Positions 1-5,284 of a stretch of DNA of 7,843 nucleotides are shown piece by piece. The position numbers and the translations under genes are program-made. The notes beneath the pieces were generated by a model. It was given only the letters and a program-made list of their open reading frames with translations, had not been told where the DNA came from and did no database searches. The DNA is taken from NCBI GenBank assembly GCA_900549215.1, contig URNJ01000082.1, positions 1 through 7,843 of the forward strand, written 5' to 3'. Numbering within the stretch: position 1 is the stretch's first letter; every line of letters starts with the position of its first letter. This DNA comes from an uncultured Collinsella sp. GTDB lineage: Bacteria > Actinomycetota > Coriobacteriia > Coriobacteriales > Coriobacteriaceae.

Positions 1-6
1 TGGTAA

Positions 7-32
7 AACGCCGTAACTCAACGCCGTAACTC
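7..32. repeat. 13-bp tandem direct repeat just past lacC
   Basis: The 13-mer AACGCCGTAACTC occurs twice head to tail (7-19 and 20-32), the second copy touching the last base of the lacC stop codon. It lies in what would be the 3' untranslated part of the lacC transcript. No hairpin or T-run is visible, so it is not an obvious terminator. The window edge prevents seeing whether the array continues. It may be a replication-slippage duplication. Confidence 0.6.
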
Positions 33-967
33 TACAGCTCCGTTACTTCAACGCTGTTGTAAACCTCGTCCCAACGGTCCATGACCAGGTGGCCGGTCTT
101 GGGATCCATGGCGTTGAGCTTGCCGCAGGCATTGGCAGTCTTGAGCACCGTAACGTCGTCGGCACCAGCCGCAATGGCATGCGCAAAACCGGCGATGGTC
201 GAGTCACCGGAACCCGTCGCGTTCACAGCCGCAATCGCGGGCGTCTTGGCGCGGAACGCACGGCCCTCATGGAAGCCCACCGAGCCGGCAGCGCCCATCG
301 AAACGACAACCCAGGGGATACCGGCAAAGCGGTCATCGGCGGCAAGCGCCTCGCGCAGGGCATCGACATCATCGGTCGTAAAGGACGTACCCAGCAGGCC
401 GTTAATCTCGGTCAGGTTGGGCTTTACGAGCTCAGGCTTAGCGTCGGACTCCAGCGCGGCCTCCAGCGATGCACCCGAGGTGTCGAGCAGCACCTTGGCA
501 CCCGCCTTCTCGGCGATCTTGACGAGCTCGGCATAGTAGCCGGCATCGACGCCGCGCGGCAGCGAGCCCGAAAGCGTCACAACGTCCGCCTTCGCTGCAA
601 GCTCGGCGAACTTGGCCGTAAAGGCCTCGAGCTCGGCCGGGGCGATCTGCGGGCCGCTCTCCAAAAGCTCGGTCTGATTACCCTCGTGCAGAATATTCAG
701 GCAAATGCGCGTCTCACCGGCGATGGGCACAAAGTCGTTCTTGACGCCATCGGCATCCATGAGCTCGGCCATATAGGCACCCATGTGGCCGCCAAGCAGA
801 CCGGTCGCGAGCACGTCGTCGCCCAGCTGCAGCAGCACGCGGCTCACGTTGAGGCCCTTGCCGCCAGCGGTCTTTTCGGGCGTCACACGGTTAACATCGT
901 CGATGATCAACTTGTCGAGCTGATAGCGCGTATCAATCGACGGGTTCATGGTAACGGTCAGAATCAT
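32..967 (-). CDS. lacC: Tagatose-6-phosphate kinase (LacC, PfkB family)
   Basis: Phosphorylates D-tagatose-6-phosphate with ATP to tagatose-1,6-bisphosphate in the cytoplasm, the third step of the galactose-6-phosphate pathway. The 311-residue product has the usual LacC length. It starts MILTVTMNPSID, carries the PfkB glycine motif GGKGLN at residues 35-40, the LacC-like stretch GETR...LHEGNQTELLE at about 84-103, and the ATP/anion-hole motif TGSGDS at 251-256, where D255 is the expected catalytic base. The start at 967 is preferred over an in-frame ATG 45 bases upstream because AGGAG lies six bases before it and family members begin exactly at MILT. It is the last lac gene on this strand, 56 bases after lacX, so probably cotranscribed. 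The close relative 1-phosphofructokinase is the main alternative, but the lacAB neighbours favour LacC. No lacD follows within the 31 visible bases. Confidence 0.93.
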   Translation of the reverse strand: MILTVTMNPSIDTRYQLDKLIIDDVNRVTPEKTAGGKGLNVSRVLLQLGDDVLATGLLGGHMGAYMAELMDADGVKNDFVPIAGETRICLNILHEGNQTELLESGPQIAPAELEAFTAKFAELAAKADVVTLSGSLPRGVDAGYYAELVKIAEKAGAKVLLDTSGASLEAALESDAKPELVKPNLTEINGLLGTSFTTDDVDALREALAADDRFAGIPWVVVSMGAAGSVGFHEGRAFRAKTPAIAAVNATGSGDSTIAGFAHAIAAGADDVTVLKTANACGKLNAMDPKTGHLVMDRWDEVYNSVEVTEL

Positions 968-973
968 ATTGAA

Positions 974-978
974 CTCCT
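974..978 (-). promoter_or_regulatory. Ribosome binding site that fixes the lacC start
   Basis: AGGAG on the minus strand, six bases before the ATG at 967-965. It supports the internal Met as the true start rather than the upstream in-frame ATG at 1012. Confidence 0.75.
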
Positions 979-1023
979 GTTTCCGGGGCACGACACGCGC
1001 GGCCCCAAACATACGATAGCTCG

Positions 1024-1905
1024 TTAAAGGATCTCGATCTCAAAGCCGCGGGTGACGGTCTCTCCCGGCTTGGCCACCAGGCAGCCGCGCTTGTGCTCCA
1101 GAATATCGTCCTCGTCGGAGCAGGTGGACAGACCACCCCACGGTTCCACGGCCACAAAGTCACCCTCGGGCTTGCTCCACACAATCAGGTACGGCATATC
1201 GGGGAACGTCAGGCGCACGCCCTTTTCCTCGGTCTTCTTGGTCAGCGTAACCACGCGGCTCTCGAGCACGTCAAAGATGGTCTCCGCGAAGTCAAAGAGT
1301 TCGTGGGTCAGCGGCAGGTCATGGCCAACCATCGGGTTCTTGCTGCGATGCTCAACATCAATCAGGCCCGTCGAGGGAACGGCAGTACAGAGCTCGGCAG
1401 CCTCGCGCTGCTCAAAACGGAGCTCGTAGTCGTCATAGGACTCGCCCTCGTCAAGCGGGCACTTAAAGCCAGGGTGACCGCCCACAAAGAACGGCATGTC
1501 CTCGGTGCCCTCATTGGTCACCTCGTACGACACGGCCACCTTTTCCGCATCGATCGTGTAACGAGCAACGATCTTAAACGGATACGGGTACTGCTCGAGC
1601 AACTCGGCATGGTCGGCAGAGCTTAGACTCAGCGCGACCATGTTGTCGCTCTGTTCCTCGAGCTTCCACTCCTGTTTGCGCGCAAAGCCGTGGCGGGCGA
1701 GCTTAATCTCGCGGCCGCCCATGGCCATTGCGTGACCGTCGCGAAGGCCGCCGCAGATCGGGAAACAAATGGGTGCCTGGCCCGACCAGACCGCCGGGTC
1801 ACCCTGCCACAGGTACTCACGGCCGTTGGCCGCAATAGAAGTGAACGATCCGCCAGCCGTGCTCAACGCAATGCGGACAGAGCCGTTATCAAGAACAAAC
1901 TCCAT
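1024..1905 (-). CDS. lacX: LacX-type aldose 1-epimerase family protein
   Basis: A 293-residue galactose-mutarotase-fold protein of the LacX subgroup, expected to interconvert alpha and beta anomers of a sugar or sugar phosphate in the cytoplasm; the exact substrate of LacX proteins is not firmly known. Visible family signatures are the N-terminal YLWQGDPAVWSGQAPICFPICG region (about 31-51), RHGFARK (71-77), GGHPGF (142-147), whose H144 is the expected general acid, and VEPWGGLST (253-261), whose E254 is the expected catalytic base. I chose the ATG at 1905 because AAGGAG sits nine bases upstream; a GTG at 1923 would overlap that site. In the classic lactococcal lac operon lacX is the last gene, whereas here it lies between lacB and lacC. 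A 203-base gap before it leaves room for an internal promoter. Confidence 0.88.
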   Translation of the reverse strand: MEFVLDNGSVRIALSTAGGSFTSIAANGREYLWQGDPAVWSGQAPICFPICGGLRDGHAMAMGGREIKLARHGFARKQEWKLEEQSDNMVALSLSSADHAELLEQYPYPFKIVARYTIDAEKVAVSYEVTNEGTEDMPFFVGGHPGFKCPLDEGESYDDYELRFEQREAAELCTAVPSTGLIDVEHRSKNPMVGHDLPLTHELFDFAETIFDVLESRVVTLTKKTEEKGVRLTFPDMPYLIVWSKPEGDFVAVEPWGGLSTCSDEDDILEHKRGCLVAKPGETVTRGFEIEIL

Positions 1906-1914
1906 GGGAATCTT

Positions 1915-1920
1915 CTCCTT
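1915..1920 (-). promoter_or_regulatory. Ribosome binding site that fixes the lacX start
   Basis: AAGGAG on the minus strand nine bases before the ATG at 1905-1903. It makes the upstream GTG at 1923-1921 unlikely as the start, since that codon would abut the site with no spacer before it. Confidence 0.75.
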
Positions 1921-1933
1921 CACATATCATCTC

Positions 1934-1958
1934 GCACGATCCATTGTGAACGTCGTGC
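1934..1958 (-). other. Short hairpin in the lacX leader
   Basis: GCACGA at 1934-1939 and TCGTGC at 1953-1958 can pair, giving a 6-bp stem, plus a G-U pair, in the transcript just upstream of the lacX ribosome site. There is no T-run after it on the minus strand, so it is not a terminator. It could be a leader structure or chance. Confidence 0.3.
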
Positions 1959-1986
1959 CTTTAGCAGAAAGGTAATGAGGCAGCGC

Positions 1987-2036
1987 CGCAAACAAAAGAA
2001 CAATGCACGTCCAGCCCGCTGGGCCAATTGGGCTGA
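1987..2036. promoter_or_regulatory. lacB-lacX gap: nested inverted repeats and a T-rich box
   Basis: Between lacB and lacX there are overlapping small palindromes: CAGCCC at 2012-2017 with GGGCTG at 2030-2035, GCCC with GGGC around a 3-base loop (2014-2024), and CCAATTGG (2024-2031). Just beyond them in the direction of transcription is TGTTCTTTTGTTTG (minus strand, 2002-1989), very like the TGTTC-T6-GTTTG box upstream of lacF. It may be a weak intrinsic terminator with readthrough, or a regulator site for an internal lacX promoter. I cannot choose between these, and I see no convincing sigma-70 promoter in the gap. Confidence 0.35.
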
Positions 2037-2108
2037 TAGCAAACCGGCCCGCGCCCCATCACAGAAACGCGAGCCGTCAACGGACTAGTTAATTACGCCG
2101 GATACCCG

Positions 2109-2633
2109 CTAATCGTGGTATTCGCCGCGGTCCCACTTCTCGAGGAACTCGTCAAAGAAGTGCGGGTCAGCCTGAGCCTCGGCATCGGCCTTATTGCAGG
2201 CATCGATCTTGGCGATCAGGGCATCGTGCTCGGGGGTCTTCTCGTAGGGCTCCTCCAGGAAGGCAAGCATGATATCGGCCATCAGGAACTCGCCGGTAAT
2301 CTTGCCGCCAAAGCCCACGATGTTGGCGTTGAGCTCGCGACGGGCATACAGGGCAGAGGTCATGTCGCGAACCAGGGCGCAGCGAGCGCCGGGAACCTTG
2401 TTGACAGCGTTGGTGATGCCGATGCCGGTGCCGCACAGGGCCACACCAAAGTCGGCCTTGCCGCTAGCAACAGCCTCGCCCACGGCCTTACCGTAGATGG
2501 GATAGTGCGTACGGGTGTGGCTGTAGGTGCCGCAGTCGAGCACCTTGTAGCCAGCCTGCTCCAGGCGGTCGGCCAGATAGATCTTCTCGTCCGTAACGAT
2601 ATGGTCGCAACCGATTGCGATGGTCTTCTTCAT
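2109..2633 (-). CDS. lacB: Galactose-6-phosphate isomerase subunit LacB
   Basis: With LacA forms the cytoplasmic isomerase converting D-galactose-6-phosphate to D-tagatose-6-phosphate. The 174-residue protein belongs to the RpiB/LacAB family and is close to the usual 171. It shows the N-terminal sugar-phosphate motif GCDHIVTDEK (8-17), the TRTHYPIYGK stretch (40-49), the RpiB-type active-site loop CGTGIG (67-72) with C67, the conserved VRDMTSALYARRELNANIVGFGG region (88-110), and the LacB-specific C-terminus DPHFFDEFLEKWDRGEYHD (156-174). The start at 2633 has AAAGGA seven bases upstream. The gene follows lacA after 63 bases with no obvious terminator between them, so the two are probably one transcript. 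The C-terminal signature separates LacB from a generic ribose-5-phosphate isomerase B. Confidence 0.95.
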   Translation of the reverse strand: MKKTIAIGCDHIVTDEKIYLADRLEQAGYKVLDCGTYSHTRTHYPIYGKAVGEAVASGKADFGVALCGTGIGITNAVNKVPGARCALVRDMTSALYARRELNANIVGFGGKITGEFLMADIMLAFLEEPYEKTPEHDALIAKIDACNKADAEAQADPHFFDEFLEKWDRGEYHD

Positions 2634-2696
2634 CAGAACGTCCTTTCGTCTGAATTCACAAGTTGAGATAGAAGTTCGAGTTCTCGGTGGCTCTCG

Positions 2697-3125
2697 TTAG
2701 GCCATCTTGTTGAGCATGTCGACACGGATCTGGTGACGGCCGCCGGCGTACTGGGCGCGCAGGAACTCGCGGGCGATCTTCTTGGCGACCTCGGTGCCCA
2801 CAACGCCCGGGCCCATGGTGACCATACGCGAGCCGTTGTGCTCGCGGGTCATGTAGGCGGAACGCTCGTCGGAAATGTTGGCGACGACCATGCCCTTGAT
2901 CTTGACGGCGGCCATATAGGAGCCAACGCCGTACTTATCGAATGCAAAGCCCTGGGAATCCTTGTGCTCCAGCAGGTCCTTGGCAACGGCGGTCGCGGAA
3001 TCGACAAAGTCCGCGGCAGGGGTCTCGGAATAGTCGACGACCTCGTGACCGTCGGCGATGAGCATCTCCTTGATGGACTCCTTCATCGACATACCGTCGG
3101 CATCGGAAGCGATTACAACCCTCAT
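2697..3125 (-). CDS. lacA: Galactose-6-phosphate isomerase subunit LacA
   Basis: Partner subunit of LacB in galactose-6-phosphate isomerase. At 142 residues it has exactly the usual LacA length. Recognisable parts are VIASDADG (4-11), DFVDSATAVAKD (39-50), VKIKGMVVANISDERSAYMT (74-93), the REHNGSRM stretch (94-101) with H96 and R100, and the C-terminal GGRHQIRVDMLNKM (128-141) typical of LacA. The loop matching the CGTG motif of LacB reads FDKYG (62-66), so LacA lacks the RpiB active-site cysteine, as expected for this subunit. AAGGAGG lies five bases before the ATG, the strongest ribosome site in the cluster. It is the first gene of the lacA-lacB-lacX-lacC group and sits directly behind the GAAC/GTTC-rich control region. 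Confidence 0.95.
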   Translation of the reverse strand: MRVVIASDADGMSMKESIKEMLIADGHEVVDYSETPAADFVDSATAVAKDLLEHKDSQGFAFDKYGVGSYMAAVKIKGMVVANISDERSAYMTREHNGSRMVTMGPGVVGTEVAKKIAREFLRAQYAGGRHQIRVDMLNKMA

Positions 3126-3183
3126 GACATCCTCCTTGAGAGATACGCTGGCGCGTAGTTTCTGTTTGGAAGTGTTGAATCGC

Positions 3184-3295
3184 GTTCAGGTCCGGGCATC
3201 TGAACGTGCGGTTCTTCACTGTTCATGTTTATTTGAACACATTCGAACATCGACTGCAACCATTATTTGTTTATCTTTGTTCTTTTTTGAACAAA
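3184..3295. promoter_or_regulatory. lacA upstream control region with GTTC/GAAC operator array
   Basis: Eight GTTC or GAAC tetramers fall in 112 bases, at 3184, 3202, 3211, 3221, 3235, 3245, 3279 and 3289. Four of them form a symmetric block, GTTC-N6-GTTC-N10-GAAC-N6-GAAC (3211-3248), whose core TGTTCA-N8-TGAACA (3220-3239) is a perfect inverted repeat. A second perfect repeat is TTTGTTC-T6-GAACAAA (3276-3295). The layout fits a multimeric repressor of the DeoR type, such as the LacR of Gram-positive lac operons; this is inference. A weak candidate promoter for lacA (minus strand, TTGCAG, 17 bases, TCAAAT) would run through the block. The AATGnnAAC-type sites found near lacI are absent here. 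Confidence 0.6.
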
Positions 3296-3365
3296 TACCG
3301 TTTACGGATGATTGCTGACCGTTTGGGCCCAGCACGGACGTAGCGACCACGTGTTCAACAAACAA

Positions 3366-3398
3366 AAGGGCGACCGAGAACGTGTCTCGGCCGCCCTT
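3366..3398 (-). terminator. Rho-independent terminator of the membrane protein gene
   Basis: AAGGGCG-CCGAGA (3366-3379) pairs with TCTCGG-CGCCCTT (3385-3398): thirteen base pairs with one A/C mismatch around the loop ACGTG. On the minus strand the stem is followed by TTTTGTTTGTT. It starts 34 bases after the stop codon at 3433 and would isolate that gene from the lacA promoter region. Confidence 0.85.
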
Positions 3399-3432
3399 CG
3401 GCGGTATTTCCCGGTATATACAGCTGTTTTAG

Positions 3433-4446
3433 CTACTCGGACTGCCCGCCCTTTTTGGCGTGCTTGGACGGAGCGCTCAGAAAGCGACCCGTCAAATAGT
3501 TCGCCGGGCCGGAAATATCAATCCCCAGTAGCGTGTGTCCCAGCCACAGAAACGCCGCGAGCACCAGCAGTGGAATCACGCACGAGGTCACGATCATCAC
3601 GATGACACCTTCGATCAGATCGGTCACCTGCTGCACGATCTCGTCGGTCATCTGTTTGGCACCACTGGTTACCGACGGGACGAGACCCGAGGCGCCGTCG
3701 GCAAGCTGCTCAAGCACATTCTTGGACTCTGTGGACTCGGTCTTTTTCTTGCTTACTTTGGAGCTGTCGCTATCTGCCGCACCCGCAGCGTCGGCCGCCT
3801 TTTGCTCGGCCGCCTCGATACTCACTCGATACGTTTCGTCGACCTTCTGCGACACCCAAACGCTTGCAGGCACCAAGGCCATTCCGATCATGGCGACCAC
3901 CAGCACGCGAGTCGCCACGCGGCGCAGGACGGCGCTCGTGCTCCAGCGCCCGTGAATGCCGAGCGACACCGCAAAGAGCACCAGCGCAAACGGGATCAGG
4001 ATGCCCAGGCCAACCGACCACAAAATGGTCAGCAGGTATTTCTCGAGGTAGAGCACGGCAAGCACGATGCCCAAGTTACCCGAAAGCTGCGCGAGCTGCT
4101 CGGCAACCGGCGTTCCCGTATCGCCCGGCAGCGCAGTGATACCCGCAGATAGGGCGACGCACGAGGTCGTGAGCGCCAAAACATTGCCCTTCTTTTGATC
4201 GATGACCTCAATGGTGGAGTCCCAAGTTTTGGTATCGGCGAAATGTGGACGAGCCACAAAGCCCGAAAGCAGCGCCAGTACCACGAGCGCAACGATAAAG
4301 CCAACCTGCAGCTTTTTGTTTGCGCACACGACATCGGACAGGCTGGGCTGCAGCTCGGTTACCGTCGTATGCTCGGTTATCTGGACAGGACGCCCATGAG
4401 CCATCTCGTGCGCATCTGTCTTTTGAATCAATCCGTTGTCCGGCAT
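3433..4446 (-). CDS. Multi-pass membrane protein of unknown function
   Basis: I do not recognise a named family. The 337-residue product has a hydrophilic N-terminus, a clear membrane segment at about 47-66, a less hydrophobic stretch at 88-106, hydrophobic segments at about 125-164 (probably two helices around the EKYLLTILW motif) and 179-198, then a long polar, Ala/Lys/Ser/Glu-rich loop (199-275, low complexity at about 212-242) and a last helix at about 279-308. The tail is basic (KHAKKGG). No enzyme motif, signal cleavage site or transporter signature is visible. The motif ITALPGDTGTPVAEQLAQLS (103-122) looks conserved-protein-like and would be a good search seed. GAGGAGGT lies six bases before the ATG, a candidate -10 TATACT lies at 4490-4485, and a terminator follows. 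It appears to be a self-contained unit inserted between lacF and lacA rather than part of the sugar pathway. Confidence 0.85.
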   Translation of the reverse strand: MPDNGLIQKTDAHEMAHGRPVQITEHTTVTELQPSLSDVVCANKKLQVGFIVALVVLALLSGFVARPHFADTKTWDSTIEVIDQKKGNVLALTTSCVALSAGITALPGDTGTPVAEQLAQLSGNLGIVLAVLYLEKYLLTILWSVGLGILIPFALVLFAVSLGIHGRWSTSAVLRRVATRVLVVAMIGMALVPASVWVSQKVDETYRVSIEAAEQKAADAAGAADSDSSKVSKKKTESTESKNVLEQLADGASGLVPSVTSGAKQMTDEIVQQVTDLIEGVIVMIVTSCVIPLLVLAAFLWLGHTLLGIDISGPANYLTGRFLSAPSKHAKKGGQSE

Positions 4447-4484
4447 TTGGACACCTCCTCATTCCGGCCTGCATTGCGGATGGA

Positions 4485-4490
4485 AGTATA
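4485..4490 (-). promoter_or_regulatory. Candidate -10 box for the membrane protein gene
   Basis: TATACT on the minus strand, 38 bases before the ATG at 4446. The bases 16-17 upstream (TTCGGT/GTTCGG) are a poor -35, so this is a tentative call. Confidence 0.35.
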
Positions 4491-4545
4491 CCCACCCATC
4501 GAAAAACCGAACGGGAGGGCGTGCAGAAGCTCCAAGACTGCCCCC

Positions 4546-4559
4546 AACGACTAGTCGTT
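4546..4559. repeat. Perfect 14-bp palindrome
   Basis: AACGACTAGTCGTT is fully self-complementary. It lies about 60 bases upstream of the candidate -10 of the membrane protein gene and 31 bases from the much larger palindrome. It could be a binding site for a dimeric regulator; no partner copy was found in the window. Confidence 0.5.
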
Positions 4560-4590
4560 TAAGAACGTCCTCAATGACTATCTCGGGATG

Positions 4591-4657
4591 AGTTGCGGTG
4601 GAATAGGGATTGTTTTGCGCCCGCCGGCCCCTATTCAGTCCCTATTTCACCGCAACT
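4591..4657. repeat. Long near-perfect palindrome, possible intergenic repeat element
   Basis: The arm at 4591-4612 (AGTTGCGGTGGAATAGGG...) pairs with 4636-4657, giving 22 pairs, two of them G-U, around a 23-base loop. Within it GAATAGGG (4601-4608) can alternatively pair perfectly with CCCTATTC in the loop (4629-4636), so two mutually exclusive folds exist. It is not followed by a clean T-run on either strand, and the lacF terminator next to it already serves that role. The form suggests a mobile-type intergenic palindrome (REP/MITE-like) or a structured RNA. No flanking target duplication was seen. Confidence 0.7.
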
Positions 4658-4670
4658 TGGAGGAGGACAG

Positions 4671-4704
4671 AAAAAGCCCTGTCGCGGGTAGCGGCAGAGC
4701 TTTT
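4671..4704 (-). terminator. Rho-independent terminator of lacF
   Basis: On the minus strand AAAAGCTCTGCCGC (4704-4691) pairs with GCGACAGGGCTTTT (4685-4672), fourteen positions with one mismatch and one G-U pair, around the loop TACCC. The descending arm runs into TTTTT. It starts 27 bases after the lacF stop codon. Confidence 0.8.
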
Positions 4705-4731
4705 GGAAGGGGACTTGGTTGTGAGGGCTCG

Positions 4732-5070
4732 TTAGGCGAGCTTGGCCTCGAGCTCGGCGATGCGCTTGTAGGCATCGATGGTAAAGCGGGTCTGCTTCTC
4801 CAGGATCATAGTGGTCATGAGGGTGTCCTGAGCGTGAGCCATGATGAAGGTCATCTCCATCTCGCCACCGCCGGCCTCCTGCGAAAGCAGTTTGGTCTGC
4901 GTGTCGTGGGCACCGATGAGCGCATCGCTGGCATCCTTGTGCAGCTGTTCGGCCTTCTCAAAGTCACCCTCGCGAGCAGCATCGAGCGCTGCAAGCAGAT
5001 CGGTCTGGGCGTCACCTGCGTATGCGACGATCTCGAATCCAACCATCGAGATTTCTTCTTTGGTTGCCAT
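4732..5070 (-). CDS. lacF: PTS lactose/cellobiose-type IIA component (LacF)
   Basis: Cytoplasmic phosphocarrier that takes phosphate from HPr and passes it to the IIB domain of the lactose permease. The 112-residue all-helical protein has the family length. It contains GFEIVAYAGDAQTDLLAAL (11-29), the KLLSQEAGG region (60-68) and the active-site helix IMAHAQDTLMTTMILE (76-91), where H79 is the expected phosphorylation site and D82 the expected metal ligand at the trimer axis. AAAGGAA (5083-5077) provides the ribosome site. The gene stands alone: a terminator follows, and upstream it is separated from lacI by 214 bases filled with GAAC repeats. In classic lac operons lacF is directly followed by lacE, but here lacE is about 1.6 kb away on the other strand. 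A chitobiose- or cellobiose-type IIA is the alternative; the pathway context supports lactose. Confidence 0.9.
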   Translation of the reverse strand: MATKEEISMVGFEIVAYAGDAQTDLLAALDAAREGDFEKAEQLHKDASDALIGAHDTQTKLLSQEAGGGEMEMTFIMAHAQDTLMTTMILEKQTRFTIDAYKRIAELEAKLA

Positions 5071-5160
5071 ATTGCGTTCCTTTCACATATGAACCAATGG
5101 AGAGCATCGCGTCCGGGCATACGCGCTGCGTTGTGTATGACAGAAACAATAACATTCAAA

Positions 5161-5253
5161 CAAAAAAGAACAGCTCAAAACGTAATTTCGAACTATGAAC
5201 GGTCACTATTCGCCCGTGAACGGTTTTTAAACCAATCTGAACAATATCGAACA
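5161..5253. promoter_or_regulatory. lacF upstream region with phased GAAC repeats
   Basis: Six GAAC tetramers, all in the same orientation, start at 5168, 5190, 5197, 5218, 5239 and 5249. Those at 5197, 5218 and 5239 are exactly 21 bases apart (two helical turns), and 5239 to 5249 is 10. The last pair reads TGAACAATATCGAACA, matching the TGAACA-N3-TCGAACA arrangement at 3234-3249 upstream of lacA. Next to the first site, CAAAAAAGAACA (5161-5172) is the exact complement of the 12-mer at 3278-3289. These shared pieces suggest that one regulator controls lacF and lacA. I could not place a convincing sigma-70 promoter for lacF. Confidence 0.6.
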
Positions 5254-5259
5254 CAATTA

Positions 5260-5281
5260 GCGGCAACCCAAACAGGGCCGC
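5260..5281 (-). terminator. Weak hairpin after lacI, possible terminator
   Basis: GCGGC (5260-5264) can pair with GCCGC (5277-5281), three bases past the lacI stop codon. On the minus strand it is followed only by TAATTGTGTT, a poor U-tract, so termination would be inefficient at best. Confidence 0.25.
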
Positions 5282-5284
5282 ACC

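Noticed and set aside
968..1012. Fifteen-residue N-terminal extension of LacC
   Set aside because: No ribosome site at the upstream ATG, family members start at MILT, and AGGAG precedes the internal start.
89..1027. 312-codon open frame on the plus strand
   Set aside because: Complementary shadow of lacC; Arg/His/Gly-rich composition with no motif, and no ribosome site considered convincing.
1690..2088. 132-codon plus-strand frame extending into the lacB-lacX gap
   Set aside because: Mostly antisense to lacX, no recognisable domain, and the non-overlapping part is short and repeat-bearing.
4591..4657. CRISPR repeat or tRNA-like structure
   Set aside because: Only one copy, no spacers, and no cloverleaf or anticodon arm; it is a simple two-arm palindrome.
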